Origin: JAAYUJ01 sp963698165
GTDB lineage: Bacteria; Desulfobacterota; Syntrophobacteria; Syntrophobacterales; Syntrophobacteraceae
Reading direction: 5' to 3'
Length of the DNA: 64,000 bases
NCBI GenBank assembly: GCA_963698165.1
Contig: CAVOPT010000008.1
Location: 1 to 64,000 of the forward strand
Each line of letters opens with the position of its first letter. Positions within the stretch are counted from its first letter, which is position 1. This document shows positions 27,815-45,903 of this stretch, piece after piece. The notes beneath the pieces were generated by a model, which was not told where the DNA came from, searched no databases, and was given only the letters and a program-made list of their open reading frames with translations. The translations under genes were made by a program, and so were the position numbers.

Positions 27815-27886
27815 ATCTGAGACCGTAGGTACATCTTTTGGGTGTTTAAATCCCCGGAGCAAGTGACGGGGGAACCTGCCGAGATG
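27815..27886 (+). ncRNA. L10 leader (rplJ-rplL autoregulatory RNA element)
   Basis: Between rplA and rplJ is a 345-bp spacer. It contains GAGACCGTAGGTAC (27820-27833) and, about 40 nt on, GAACCTGCCGAGATG (27872-27886), the paired conserved sequences of the L10 leader where the L10-L12 complex binds to control its own synthesis. The remaining spacer (27663-27814 and 27887-28007) shows no gene; a T-run lies at 27732. Confidence 0.75.
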
Positions 27887-28007
27887 CATGAAGGAACCAG
27901 CCAGGCTAACGGGCTCACGGAAAAATCATCCGCTTGGGGTCCTCCTTGGACAGACCCGAGGGATAGATCGAAAGCACGCCGGCAGAGGAAGGGAGGGTAG
28001 AAAAACT

Positions 28008-28532
28008 TTGGATCGAGCCAAGAAGGGACAGGTGGTTGCGGAACTGCATGACAAGCTGCAGCGAGCCAGCGCGACGGTTCTGACGGACTTCAGGGGATTG
28101 ACGGTGGCCGAGATGACCACGCTGCGGGATGCCCTTGCGGCGGAACAGGTGGAGTATCAGGTGATCAAGAACACCCTGATGCGTCTTGCGAGCAAGGAAA
28201 CCGGTGCTGCAATCCTGGGAAGCATGGTCAAGGGGACCAATGCCATTGCCATTGGCTACGGAGACCCGGCCGTTCCCGCAAAGATCATCAAGAAGTTCTC
28301 CAAGACCAACGAGAAGTTGAAGGTCAAGGGGGGAGCCTTGGGGTCCCGGCTGCTGGATACGGAACAGCTTGCATCGTTAGCCGAGCTCCCGCCGCGGGAA
28401 GAGCTTCTGGCCAGTTTGCTGGGGACCCTCAAGGCGGTGCCCACCAGCTTGGTCAGGGTGTTGAGCGGTGTTCCGAGGGCTTTTGTGGGTGTGCTTGCGG
28501 CTATTCAGCGGAAAAAGGAAGAAGAACAGTAG
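28008..28532 (+). CDS. rplJ: Ribosomal protein L10
   Basis: L10 anchors the L7/L12 stalk. The TTG start at 28008 gives 174 residues and fits the family start (LDRAKKGQVVAELHDKLQ), with GGGAGGG 10 nt upstream; the frame is open 120 bases farther up, into the leader. Conserved parts are TDFRGLTVAEMTTLR, IKNTLMRLA and the C-terminal helix that binds L12. Likely repressed by its own product through the leader RNA. Confidence 0.95.
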   Translation: MDRAKKGQVVAELHDKLQRASATVLTDFRGLTVAEMTTLRDALAAEQVEYQVIKNTLMRLASKETGAAILGSMVKGTNAIAIGYGDPAVPAKIIKKFSKTNEKLKVKGGALGSRLLDTEQLASLAELPPREELLASLLGTLKAVPTSLVRVLSGVPRAFVGVLAAIQRKKEEEQ

Positions 28533-28550
28533 AAATGGAGGAAGGGAAAC

Positions 28551-28931
28551 ATGTCTGTGACCAAAGAGGATGTTAAGGATTTCATAAAAAATATGACGGT
28601 TCTTGAGATCAGTGAGTTTGTGAAGGAGCTCGAAGAACTTTTTGGAGTCAGCGCGGCCGCCCCCATGGCCTTTGCGGCCATGCCCGGAGCCGCCGCCGAG
28701 GCCGCCCCCGTGGAGGAGCAGACTGAATTCTCCGTGGTGATCACGGGCGTGGGCGACAAGAAGATCCAGGTGATCAAGGAAGTTCGGGCCATCACCAGCC
28801 TCGGACTCAAAGAGGCCAAGGACCTGGTGGAGAAGGTCCCGGGGCTCGTGAAAGAGGGAATCCCCAAGGAAGAAGCGGACGCGATCTCGAAACAGTTGAT
28901 CGAAGCGGGTGCCACTGTCGAAATCAAATAG
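28551..28931 (+). CDS. rplL: Ribosomal protein L7/L12
   Basis: The 126-residue stalk protein recruits translation factors. It has an N-terminal dimerisation part (FIKNMTVLEISEFVKELEELFGVSA), an Ala/Pro hinge (AAPMAFAAMPGAAAEAAPVEE, about residues 42-62), and the globular C-terminal domain with EVRAITSLGLKEAKDLVEKVPG. A GGAGGAAGGG site precedes it, 18 bp after rplJ. Confidence 0.97.
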   Translation: MSVTKEDVKDFIKNMTVLEISEFVKELEELFGVSAAAPMAFAAMPGAAAEAAPVEEQTEFSVVITGVGDKKIQVIKEVRAITSLGLKEAKDLVEKVPGLVKEGIPKEEADAISKQLIEAGATVEIK

Positions 28932-28954
28932 TTTCACCTTCACATCGACCCATC

Positions 28955-28996
28955 GGAAATCGGCTTCAGAGTTAACTCTAGCCGATTTCCGTTTTT
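28955..28996 (+). terminator. Attenuator-like hairpin between rplL and rpoB
   Basis: GGAAATCGGCT (28955-28965) and AGCCGATTTCC (28980-28990) form an 11-bp stem; the loop contains the palindrome AGAGTTAACTCT, and GTTTTTC follows. It sits where partial terminators are known between rplL and rpoB and would lower rpoBC relative to stalk proteins. Confidence 0.7.
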
Positions 28997-29129
28997 CGGT
29001 TTTTGAACACCATGATTCAATTCGGCCAGGAAACCGGCGGTGAAAATCCGGTGTCTCCGCGAGGTTCCGGCCCATGCTGAAGCAAAATCACCACTATCAC
29101 CGAGCAATCATCGAATTGCAGGAGTGACC

Positions 29130-33254
<4,125 letters not shown>

Positions 33255-33324
33255 CAGGTATCGACAGTGATCGGCGGAGTAGACCCGCTGAGCCAGGTCG
33301 CCGACCACTGACAAGGAGGATCCT

Positions 33325-37383
<4,059 letters not shown>

Positions 37384-37448
37384 GGGCCGTCGATGCCCGT
37401 AGGGAAGGCCAGGGTTAGAGTGAAAACGGCACGCGGCATGAAAATCTC

Positions 37449-37477
37449 TTGACAAAGCGGACTTCGATCTGTAAAAA
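37449..37477 (+). promoter_or_regulatory. Sigma-70-type promoter of the rpsL (str) operon
   Basis: A perfect TTGACA (37449-37454) is followed, 17 bp later, by TAAAAA (37472-37477), 80 bp before rpsL. It is the clearest promoter in the window and lies in the 174-bp gap after rpoC. Confidence 0.7.
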
Positions 37478-37557
37478 ACATGAGTTTTGGGCGGCAAGGT
37501 TTTCTCAAGGTGAGTGTCTACCAATAGGATTTGCGACAATAGCGGAGACAAATAGAA

Positions 37558-37929
37558 ATGCCCACGATCAGCCAGTTGGTCCGCAAAGGGAGAGAAGAGA
37601 TCAAGAAGAAGTCCAGCACTCCTGCTCTCCAGAATTGCCCCCAGAAACGGGGTGTCTGTGTTCGTGTTTATACCACCACACCCAAGAAGCCCAACTCGGC
37701 CTTGCGGAAAATCGCCCGCGTGCGCCTCACGAACGGCATCGAAGTGACCTCTTACATTCCCGGTATCGGGCACAACCTTCAGGAGCACTCCGTGGTGCTC
37801 ATCCGTGGGGGGCGTGTCAAAGACCTTCCTGGTGTGCGCTACCATATCATCCGTGGAACGCTTGACGCGCTCGGGGTCGCCAATCGGAAGCAGGGCCGGT
37901 CCAAGTATGGGGCCAAGAGGCCCAAATAA
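37558..37929 (+). CDS. rpsL: Ribosomal protein S12
   Basis: S12 is a decoding-centre protein and site of streptomycin resistance mutations. The 123 residues read MPTISQLVRKGREEIKKKS, with KKPNSALRKIARVRLTNG and GGRVKDLPGVRYHIIRG; the Lys codons at the classic resistance sites (TPKKPNS and RVKDLPG) are present, so the protein looks wild type. The first gene of the str operon. Confidence 0.98.
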   Translation: MPTISQLVRKGREEIKKKSSTPALQNCPQKRGVCVRVYTTTPKKPNSALRKIARVRLTNGIEVTSYIPGIGHNLQEHSVVLIRGGRVKDLPGVRYHIIRGTLDALGVANRKQGRSKYGAKRPK

Positions 37930-38091
37930 TCGACTGGTGGAGTTGCCAAGGGGTCATGGTCCGGCACAAGAGGCTATGGCCTCCTTTTTGTCTCTGATTA
38001 CAAGGATCACAAAACCCTCGGCGTGATCTGTGTTGTGAGCCACGGAAGCCGGTCGCTCACATGCCGCTAACTCAAAGGCTCGAGGAAACGG

Positions 38092-38562
38092 ATGCCAAGA
38101 CGAAGAGAAGTTCCCAAACGCTATGTCCTGCCGGACCCGAAGTTCAACAGCAGGCTGGTTGCCAAGTTCATCGTCAATGTCATGCGGCGGGGAAAGAAGA
38201 GCCTCGCGGAGAGGACCTTCTACGGGGCATTGGAACTGGTGGAACAGCGCACCAAGCAGGATCCCCTGGATGTGTTCCACAAGGCCATGGACAACGTCAG
38301 GCCCGTCATCGAGGTCAAGTCCAGAAGGGTAGGCGGCGCCACCTACCAGGTTCCCGTGGAAGTGCGCAGCGAGCGCAGGGATGCCCTGGCCATGCGGTGG
38401 ATCATCAATTTCGCCAAGAACCGGGCTGAAAAGACGATGATTCAGAGATTGGCCGGTGAGTTCCAGGATGCTGCTCAAAACCGCGGAGGATCGGTGAAAA
38501 AGCGGGAAGACACCCACCGCATGGCAGAGGCCAACAAGGCATTCGCTCACTACAGGTGGTAA
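38092..38562 (+). CDS. rpsG: Ribosomal protein S7
   Basis: The 156-residue S7 nucleates the 3' domain of 16S rRNA: MPRRREVPKRYVLPDPKFNS, FYGALELVEQ, NVRPVIEVKSRRVGGATYQVPVEV (core SRRVGGATYQVP) and a C-terminal KKREDTHRMAEANKAFAHYRW. It lies 162 bp after rpsL; fusA, which usually follows, is absent, and a second tuf is next after 213 bp. Confidence 0.97.
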   Translation: MPRRREVPKRYVLPDPKFNSRLVAKFIVNVMRRGKKSLAERTFYGALELVEQRTKQDPLDVFHKAMDNVRPVIEVKSRRVGGATYQVPVEVRSERRDALAMRWIINFAKNRAEKTMIQRLAGEFQDAAQNRGGSVKKREDTHRMAEANKAFAHYRW

Positions 38563-38760
38563 GCCGCTCTTCCGGCATCGAGGGTGTGGTCGCGCATGCC
38601 CCTGGGATTCCGGAAGCGTGCCGCGTCAATCCCCGGTTTGTGGATTTACCTGTTGCCGGACAGGCGTCGTTGTGGACCAGGTGAACAGCAAGTGAGCTCC
38701 GAAATGGCTCCATCGAGTGAACGAGAGTTTTATCTCAGCCCACCATCTTGAAAGGATCGG

Positions 38761-39969
<1,209 letters not shown>

Positions 39970-40040
39970 TTCTCTCAAGGGAACGGAGCATTGCGGGCAT
40001 CACTGTCCTCTGATGCCGGCTTACGGGAATGGCACATATG

Positions 40041-40349
40041 ATGACGAATCAAAGAATTCGCATCCGCTTGAAGGCTTACGATCACAAGTTGCTGGATCAG
40101 TCCACGAGCGAAATCGTCACGACCGCCAAGAAAACCGGTGCGCGGGTGGCTGGGCCCATACCGCTGCCGACCAAGATTCAGCGATACACGGTTTTGCGGT
40201 CGCCTCATGTGGACAAGAAATCCCGGGAGCAATTTGAGATTCGCGTTCACAAAAGGCTCATCGACATCCTGGAACCGACGCAGCAGACGGTCGATTCCCT
40301 CATGAAGCTGGATCTTTCGGCTGGTGTCGATGTTGAAATCAAGCTTTAG
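40041..40349 (+). CDS. rpsJ: Ribosomal protein S10
   Basis: S10 (NusE) is a 30S head protein and, with NusB, an antitermination factor. The ATG at 40041 gives 102 residues starting MTNQRIRIRLKAYDHKLLDQ; ATGs at 40029 and 40038 are alternatives in the same frame, and no strong ribosome binding site decides. PIPLPTKIQRYTVLRSPHV and RTHKR-like segments are present. The first gene of the S10 operon. Confidence 0.95.
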   Translation: MTNQRIRIRLKAYDHKLLDQSTSEIVTTAKKTGARVAGPIPLPTKIQRYTVLRSPHVDKKSREQFEIRVHKRLIDILEPTQQTVDSLMKLDLSAGVDVEIKL

Positions 40350-40492
40350 AGTCTCGCGTGGACAGAGGTGTTGCGGGGTTCGGGAGTCGGAGGTCGCTGG
40401 CCACCGGCGCTGCACCAGGTGAAAACCAGGTCCGGGTAAGACATCTGGCCGCCGAACTCATTCGTCCGGCACGGTGAAAGAGAGTGGATGCT

Positions 40493-41125
40493 ATGGTCAA
40501 GGCACTCATTGGACGCAAATTGGAAATGACACAGCTTTTTGCCGACGACGGCAGCGCCGTGCCGGTAACAGTGGTTCAGGCGGGACCCTGCTTTGTCACG
40601 CAGGTGAAAACCGTCGCAAGAGATGGGTACTCCGCCGTGCAGATAGGGTTTGGATCGCGGAAGCCCAAGAATGTCAACCGGCCCATGAAGGGACATTTGG
40701 CCAAGGCGGACAAGGGATATTTCGAGGTTCTGCAGGAAGTCCGCGTCCAGGACCCCGATGATTTCGAAGTGGGACAAGACCTCTCGGTGGACGTCTTTGA
40801 GGTTGGTGAGCGAGTCGACGTGATTGGCACGAGCAAAGGGAAGGGTTTTGCGGGAACCATCAAAAGGTGGGGATTTCAGCGAGGTCCTGCCGCTCACGGC
40901 TCGAAGAACATCAGAGAACCCGGTTCCACGGGAAATGCGACTTTTCCTGGGCGTGTCATCAAGGGTAAGAAGATGCCTGGCCAGAAGGGCAACAAGAGAG
41001 TCACGGTGATGAGTCTCAAGGTGGTGGATGTTCGTCCTGAAAACAACCTCCTCATTGTGAGGGGAGCGATTCCCGGAGGGAAGAACGGGGTGGTTTTCAT
41101 CAGGAAGAGCAATCGGGTTCGCTGA
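40493..41125 (+). CDS. rplC: Ribosomal protein L3
   Basis: The 210-residue L3 binds near the peptidyl transferase centre. ATG 40493 (MVKALIGRKLEMTQLF) with GAAAGAGAG 8 nt upstream is preferred to the GTG at 40484. Conserved parts: KGKGFAGTIKRWGFQRGPAAHGSKNIREPGS (core FAGTIKRWGF), PGRVIKGKKMPGQKGN and LLIVRGAIPGGKNG. Confidence 0.96.
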   Translation: MVKALIGRKLEMTQLFADDGSAVPVTVVQAGPCFVTQVKTVARDGYSAVQIGFGSRKPKNVNRPMKGHLAKADKGYFEVLQEVRVQDPDDFEVGQDLSVDVFEVGERVDVIGTSKGKGFAGTIKRWGFQRGPAAHGSKNIREPGSTGNATFPGRVIKGKKMPGQKGNKRVTVMSLKVVDVRPENNLLIVRGAIPGGKNGVVFIRKSNRVR

Positions 41126-41164
41126 TCTGGAAGAGAACGGTCTGGGGAAGATTTGAGGATCACC

Positions 41165-41788
41165 ATGCCAACTGTGGATGTTTACAATACGAATCGGGAC
41201 GTTGTGGGGCAGCTGGAGCTGAATGAAGGCATTTTTGCCGTTTCGGTGAAGCCTCACGTGATGCACGAAGTGGTGCGTTACCAACTGGCCAAGCGAAGGT
41301 CCGGGACTGCCAAGATCAAAGGGCGTAGCGAGATATCCGGCGGCGGGAAAAAGCCCTGGCGACAGAAGGGCAGCGGTCGGGCCCGCGCGGGAACCAGCCG
41401 ATCGCCTCTGTGGCGAGGTGGTGGCACGATCCACGGTCCCCAACCGAGAAGCTACCTGATGCGAGTTCCGAAAAAAGTCAGAAGGCTGGCCCTGAAGATG
41501 GCACTCAGCCAAAAGCTTCTGGACCAGAGCCTGACCGTTCTTGAGAGCCTTCAACTGGAGAGGATCAAGACGAAGGACTTCGCGGCCATTCTCCACAAGT
41601 TCGAAATGCGGCAGGCCCTCGTGGTGCTCCCACAGTCCGACGAGACCGTGGAGAAGTCGGCCCGCAACCTTCCCATGGTCAAGGTGCTGCGATCAGAGGG
41701 TTTGAATGTGTATGACCTGCTCAGGTACCGGGACCTGCTCCTGACCAGGGAGACCGTAGCCAAACTGGAGGAGGCTCTGGGATCATGA
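41165..41788 (+). CDS. rplD: Ribosomal protein L4
   Basis: The 207-residue L4 lines the exit tunnel and, in some bacteria, attenuates its own operon. ATG 41165 (MPTVDVYNTNRDVVGQLELN) is chosen for its GAGG site; the frame opens 12 bases farther up at a TTG. The tunnel loop GGGKKPWRQKGSGRARAGTSRSPLWRGGG (core WRQKGSGRARAG) is intact. The stop overlaps rplW by 4 bp. Confidence 0.96.
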   Translation: MPTVDVYNTNRDVVGQLELNEGIFAVSVKPHVMHEVVRYQLAKRRSGTAKIKGRSEISGGGKKPWRQKGSGRARAGTSRSPLWRGGGTIHGPQPRSYLMRVPKKVRRLALKMALSQKLLDQSLTVLESLQLERIKTKDFAAILHKFEMRQALVVLPQSDETVEKSARNLPMVKVLRSEGLNVYDLLRYRDLLLTRETVAKLEEALGS

Positions 41789-42078
41789 ACAGCAAACTCT
41801 ATCAGATTCTCAAACGACCTCTGGTGACCGAGAAGAGCACGACCGCCAAGGAAGCCTACAACAAGCTCTTCTTCGAGGTGGATCGGCGGGCCAACAAGAT
41901 AGAGATCAAGCAGGCCGTCGAGCACATCTTCAAGGTGAACGTTCTGGATATCACGACCTGCAACATGAAGGGCAAGAAGAAGCGGGTCGGTCGCCACTTC
42001 ACCCAGCGTCCCGATTGGAAAAAGGCCATCGTGACCATCAAGCCCGGCCAGCGCGTTGAGTTCTTTGAAGGCGTCTAA
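41785..42078 (+). CDS. rplW: Ribosomal protein L23
   Basis: The 97-residue L23 sits at the tunnel exit and docks SRP and trigger factor. KRPLVTEKST, FFEVDRRANKIEIKQAVEHIFKV and the basic loop KGKKKRVGRH are clear. The ATG overlaps the rplD stop (ATGA), so translation is coupled. Confidence 0.96.
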   Translation: MNSKLYQILKRPLVTEKSTTAKEAYNKLFFEVDRRANKIEIKQAVEHIFKVNVLDITTCNMKGKKKRVGRHFTQRPDWKKAIVTIKPGQRVEFFEGV

Positions 42079-42097
42079 GGTTTAGGAGAAAGATCCC

Positions 42098-42922
42098 ATG
42101 GGTACGAGAAAAGTCAATCCGACTTCACCGGGCCGTCGGTTCCAAACATACAGCACATTTGAAGAGATCACCCGCGACGAACCTGAAAAGAGCCTTTGCA
42201 CTCCGTTGAAGAAGTCCGGGGGCCGCAACAGCTATGGCCGAGTCACCGCATGGCATCGGGGTGGAGGGCACAAGCGCCTGTATCGCATCATCGATTTCAA
42301 GAGGAACAAGGAGAAGATCCCCGCCAAGGTGGCGAGCATCGAGTACGATCCCAACCGGTCGGCCAACATTGCGCTGCTTCACTACGTGGATGGTGAGAAA
42401 CGCTACATTCTCGCACCTGTTGGGCTCTCCGTCGGTGACGTGATCATCACCGGGGCCGATGCGGACATCAAGCCCGGGAATTGCCTGCCCCTCGCAAACA
42501 TCCCCCTCGGCACGGTGGTTCACAACGTTGAACTCAAGCCGGGGAAAGGAGGTCAGTTGGCCAGATCTGCGGGGTCGAGCACACAGCTCATGGCCAAGGA
42601 AGGGAAGCACGCGATCCTCAGGCTCCCGTCCTCCGAGATGCGGATGGTGCCCATTGGCTGCAAGGCGACAGTGGGCCAGGTGGGAAATATTGAACACGAG
42701 AACAGGTCCTTGGGCAAGGCGGGGCGAACGCGTTGGCAAGGACGGCGTCCCCATGTCCGCGGCGTTGCCATGAACCCGGTCGACCATCCCATGGGCGGCG
42801 GTGAAGGCAGGAGCTCCGGAGGCCGGCACCCCTGCACGCCGTGGGGGGTACCCACCAAGGGCTATCGCACTCGCAAGAACAAGAGCAGCGACAGGCTCAT
42901 CCTCCGCCGCCGTCGCAAGTAG
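42098..42922 (+). CDS. rplB: Ribosomal protein L2
   Basis: L2 (274 residues) is needed for subunit joining and peptidyl transfer. Present are NSYGRVTAWHRGGGHKRLYRIIDFKR (core HRGGGHKRLYR), VEYDPNRSANIALL-type segment, and the C-terminal RGVAMNPVDHPMGGGEGRSSGGRHPCTPWG (core MNPVDHPMGGGEG, with the functional histidine). GGAGAAAGATCCC precedes the ATG. Confidence 0.97.
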   Translation: MGTRKVNPTSPGRRFQTYSTFEEITRDEPEKSLCTPLKKSGGRNSYGRVTAWHRGGGHKRLYRIIDFKRNKEKIPAKVASIEYDPNRSANIALLHYVDGEKRYILAPVGLSVGDVIITGADADIKPGNCLPLANIPLGTVVHNVELKPGKGGQLARSAGSSTQLMAKEGKHAILRLPSSEMRMVPIGCKATVGQVGNIEHENRSLGKAGRTRWQGRRPHVRGVAMNPVDHPMGGGEGRSSGGRHPCTPWGVPTKGYRTRKNKSSDRLILRRRRK

Positions 42923-43017
42923 GGTGGAAAGATCCTGGGATCCGAGCCTTCCGGGTTGGGATCGTGCCAGATCTGCAAGGTTTGCAGGGTTTGCCATTGA
43001 TTTAGAAGGAGAAAAAG

Positions 43018-43305
43018 GTGCCCCGTTCTGTCAAGAAGGGACCGTTCGTCGATGACCACCTGATGCAGAAGGTGGAAAGGGCAAAAGACTCGGGAGATCG
43101 CAGAGTCATCAAGACCTGGTCGCGGAGGTCCACCATTCTGCCCGATTTCGTAGGGATGACTCTCGCGGTTCACAACGGCAAGAAGTTCATACCCGTGTTT
43201 GTGTCGGAAAACATGGTCGGACACAAGCTCGGCGAGTTTTCGCCAACCAGAACGTTCTATGGCCATGCCGGCGACAGGAAGTCAAAAGTGAAAGGGAAGA
43301 AATAA
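43018..43305 (+). CDS. rpsS: Ribosomal protein S19
   Basis: The 95-residue S19 of the 30S head starts at GTG with AGAAGGAGAAAAAG upstream: VPRSVKKGPFVDDHLMQKV, then TWSRRSTILPDFVGMTLAVHNGKKFIPVFV and GEFSPTRTFYGHA. The stop TAA overlaps the rplV ATG by one base. Confidence 0.96.
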   Translation: MPRSVKKGPFVDDHLMQKVERAKDSGDRRVIKTWSRRSTILPDFVGMTLAVHNGKKFIPVFVSENMVGHKLGEFSPTRTFYGHAGDRKSKVKGKK

Positions 43306-43637
43306 TGGAAGTGAGAGCCGTCGGTAAATACCTGCGCGTTTCTCCGTACAAGGCTCGCCACGTTGCCGACATGGTCCGGGGCAAGAACGTCGATGAAGCC
43401 TTGACGATCCTCAAGTTCACGCCCAAGAAGGGCAGCCGCCTCATCAACAAGACTCTCCGATCCGCCGTCGCCAATGCGGAGAACACCAAGTCCATCGATG
43501 TGGAAACGCTTTTTGTGAAGACCATCCTTGTCGATGAAGCCCCGCGGCTGAAGCGGTGGAGGCCGAGAGCCATGGGACGGGCAACCCGGATCATCAAGCG
43601 GATGAGCCATGTGACGGTGGTGCTGGCGGAGCCATGA
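43305..43637 (+). CDS. rplV: Ribosomal protein L22
   Basis: The 110-residue L22 spans the large subunit and reaches the exit tunnel. MEVRAVGKYLRVSPYKARHVADMVRGK, then LINKTLRSAVANAENT, then the tunnel beta-hairpin PRLKRWRPRAMGRATRIIKRMSHVTVVL (core RWRPRAMGRA). A 145-bp gap to rpsC, long for this operon, shows no gene. Confidence 0.96.
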   Translation: MEVRAVGKYLRVSPYKARHVADMVRGKNVDEALTILKFTPKKGSRLINKTLRSAVANAENTKSIDVETLFVKTILVDEAPRLKRWRPRAMGRATRIIKRMSHVTVVLAEP

Positions 43638-43782
43638 AAAGGGCGCCCTCGATCTCAACGCCGATCGGTGGGAATCTCCTCCGACGGGCTGCAAGATACT
43701 TGGAACATGGGCAGGAAGCGACACTTGAATGAAAAATTTGCTTGAGTCGGTCAACGTCTCAACGAAGTGGTGGAGGTGAGGA

Positions 43783-44409
43783 TTGGGACAGAAGGTGCAC
43801 CCGACAGGGTTCCGTTTGGGCGTTCTGAAGACTTGGGATTCCAGGTGGTTTGCGACGAAGGACTACGCAAAGCTCGTCCGCGAAGACCGAATGATCCGCA
43901 AGTACATCAAGGATCGGCTGTTTCATGCGGGCATCTCCAAGGTGGAGATCGAGCGGGCAGCCAACAAAGCCAAGATTCGCATTTTTACGGCGCGCCCGGG
44001 AATCGTCATTGGCAAAAAGGGTGCCGAGATCGAAGCTCTTCGTCGAGACTTGGAGACCAGGTTCAAGCGAGAGATCCTCATTGACATCCAGGAAGTGCGC
44101 CGCCCCGAGCTTGACGCCACGCTAGTCGGGGAGAACATCGCCCTTCAGTTGGTGAGGCGTGTGGCATTCAGACGGGCCATGAAGCGGGCTGTGACGTCCG
44201 CCTTGAAGTTCGGCGCCAAGGGGGTACGGGTGGCCTCGGCCGGCCGGTTGGGCGGTGCTGAGATGGCCAGGCGGGAATGGTACAGAGAGGGGAGAGTTCC
44301 CCTGCATACCATCCGCGCGGATATCGATTATGGGACAGCCCTCGCCAGGACAACTTATGGCGTGATCGGGGTTAAGGTGTGGATATTCAAGGGAGAAGTG
44401 CTTCCCTGA
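43783..44409 (+). CDS. rpsC: Ribosomal protein S3
   Basis: S3 (208 residues) forms part of the mRNA entry helicase. TTG start with GGAGGTGAGGA upstream: LGQKVHPTGFRLGVLKTWDSRW. The KH domain GRPGIVIGKKG-type segment reads ARPGIVIGKKGAEIE, and the C-terminal part has RREWYREGRVPLHTIRADIDYG (core REGRVPLHT). A 160-bp gap to rplP follows without a gene. Confidence 0.96.
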   Translation: MGQKVHPTGFRLGVLKTWDSRWFATKDYAKLVREDRMIRKYIKDRLFHAGISKVEIERAANKAKIRIFTARPGIVIGKKGAEIEALRRDLETRFKREILIDIQEVRRPELDATLVGENIALQLVRRVAFRRAMKRAVTSALKFGAKGVRVASAGRLGGAEMARREWYREGRVPLHTIRADIDYGTALARTTYGVIGVKVWIFKGEVLP

Positions 44410-44569
44410 TTCGGTTCCCACCGACTTCGCTCATGGGCTGGGACTCAAAGGCAAGAGCGTGATTTCGCCCGCGGAAGCGGAGCACCTTCAGGGGGTGGCG
44501 AGGTTGGGACGGACATGAGCAGGTCTGTCTTTCCAGAGCCCACGGTGAAGTGAAACAGGAGTAGTTTCC

Positions 44570-44986
44570 ATGTTGGCTCCAAAGAGAGTGAAGTACAGAA
44601 AACAGCAAAAAGGCCGCATGAGGGGCACTGCCTTTCGGGGAAGCGATATCAGTTTTGGGGATTTCGGCCTGAAGGCGTTGGCTTGTGGCTACATCACGTC
44701 GAGGCAGATTGAGGCTGCCCGTGTTGCCATCACACGCCACGTGAAGCGTGGAGGCAAGGTGTGGATTCGCTTCTTCCCCGACAAGCCCGTCACCAAGAAG
44801 CCTGCCGAAACGCGGATGGGCAAGGGCAAGGGTTCTCCGGAAGCGTGGGTGGCGGTCATAAAACCTGGACGTGTGCTTTACGAGATCAAGGGAGTGCCGG
44901 AGGCTATTGCCAGGGAAGCACTCGGGCTCGCATCCCATAAACTCCCAATTCCGACGCGCTTTGTTTCGAGACAGGATGTCCTATGA
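44570..44986 (+). CDS. rplP: Ribosomal protein L16
   Basis: L16 (138 residues) helps position tRNA at the A site. MLAPKRVKYRKQQKGRMRGTA, then GLKALACGYITSRQIEAARVAITRHVKRGGKVWIRFFPDKPVTKKPAETRMGKGKG (core PDKPVTKKPAETRMGKGKG). AACAGGAG lies upstream. The stop overlaps rpmC by 4 bp. Confidence 0.97.
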   Translation: MLAPKRVKYRKQQKGRMRGTAFRGSDISFGDFGLKALACGYITSRQIEAARVAITRHVKRGGKVWIRFFPDKPVTKKPAETRMGKGKGSPEAWVAVIKPGRVLYEIKGVPEAIAREALGLASHKLPIPTRFVSRQDVL

Positions 44987-45189
44987 AAGTCAGTGTGCTT
45001 CGTGAAATGTCCAGAGATGAACTCCTCGAGAAGCTCAACGGGCTTCGGGAGGGTCTGTTCAACTTGAAATTCCAGCATGTTACGGGACAACTGGAAAACA
45101 CGGCCCAGCTTTCCAAGAATCGCCGGGATATCGCCAGGATTCTGACTGTCTTGGGAGAAATGGATCAGACGGCAGCCGCACGAGGATAA
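44983..45189 (+). CDS. rpmC: Ribosomal protein L29
   Basis: The 68-residue, two-helix L29 lies at the tunnel exit. It reads VSVLREMSRDELLEKLNGLREGLFNLKFQ, with the family LRxxLFNLRFQ-type motif and NRRDIARILTVL. ATGA overlap with rplP indicates coupling. Confidence 0.95.
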   Translation: MKVSVLREMSRDELLEKLNGLREGLFNLKFQHVTGQLENTAQLSKNRRDIARILTVLGEMDQTAAARG

Positions 45190-45196
45190 GCACGTT

Positions 45197-45460
45197 ATGG
45201 AAGAAAAGAAATCATTCCGCAAGACACGCGTTGGAACGGTGACGAGCAACAAGATGGAAAAGACGGTGGTTGTCGTTGTGGAACGCCTTGTGACTCATCG
45301 CAAGTACAGGAAATTCATCCGGCGAGGCAGCAAGTTCAAGGCTCACGATGTCCACAATGCCTGCGGCATAGGCGATCGGGTGTTGATTGAAGAGAGCCGG
45401 CCCCTGAGCAAGGACAAGCGCTGGGTGGTGGTCAAGATCCTTGAGAAGGCGACCATATAG
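45197..45460 (+). CDS. rpsQ: Ribosomal protein S17
   Basis: The 87-residue S17 is an OB-fold 30S assembly protein: KTRVGTVTSNKMEKTVVVVVERLVTH (core VTSNKMEKTVVV), then AHDVHNACGIGDRVLIEESRPLSKDKRWVV. It begins 7 bp after rpmC. Confidence 0.96.
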   Translation: MEEKKSFRKTRVGTVTSNKMEKTVVVVVERLVTHRKYRKFIRRGSKFKAHDVHNACGIGDRVLIEESRPLSKDKRWVVVKILEKATI

Positions 45461-45514
45461 CCACCGCATTGCCGCGGTGGATGCCGGGTGGTGGAGAGGA
45501 TTACGGAGTAGGCC

Positions 45515-45883
45515 ATGATTCAAGCAGAAACGCAACTCAATGCGGCGGACAACTCAGGAGCAAAGCGCCTCTACTGCATCAAGGTCCTGGGAGGCACCAG
45601 AAGGCGTTATGCTTCGGTGGGAGATATCATCGTGGTTTCCGTCAAGGAAGCGATCCCCAACGCCAAGGTGAAGAAGGGTGACGTGCTGAAGGCCGTGGTG
45701 GTTCGCACCAAGAAGGAAGTGCGCCGCCAGGACGGTTCATACATCAAGTTTGATGACAATTCAGCGGTGCTCATCAACGCCGCGAAGGAGCCGATCGGTA
45801 CGCGCATCTTCGGGCCTGTAGCGAGGGAATTGCGCGCCAAGCAGTTCATGAAGATCATCTCTCTTGCTCCAGAAGTGCTTTAG
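45515..45883 (+). CDS. rplN: Ribosomal protein L14
   Basis: The 122-residue L14 is a beta-barrel at the subunit interface: MIQAETQLNAADNSGAKRLYCIKVLGG, GDIIVVSVKEAIPNAKVKKGDVLKAVVVRTKKEVRR (core IVVSVKEAIP), ending PEVL. The first gene of the spc group. Confidence 0.97.
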   Translation: MIQAETQLNAADNSGAKRLYCIKVLGGTRRRYASVGDIIVVSVKEAIPNAKVKKGDVLKAVVVRTKKEVRRQDGSYIKFDDNSAVLINAAKEPIGTRIFGPVARELRAKQFMKIISLAPEVL

Positions 45884-45903
45884 GGAATCAAGGAGCCAGT
45901 TCA

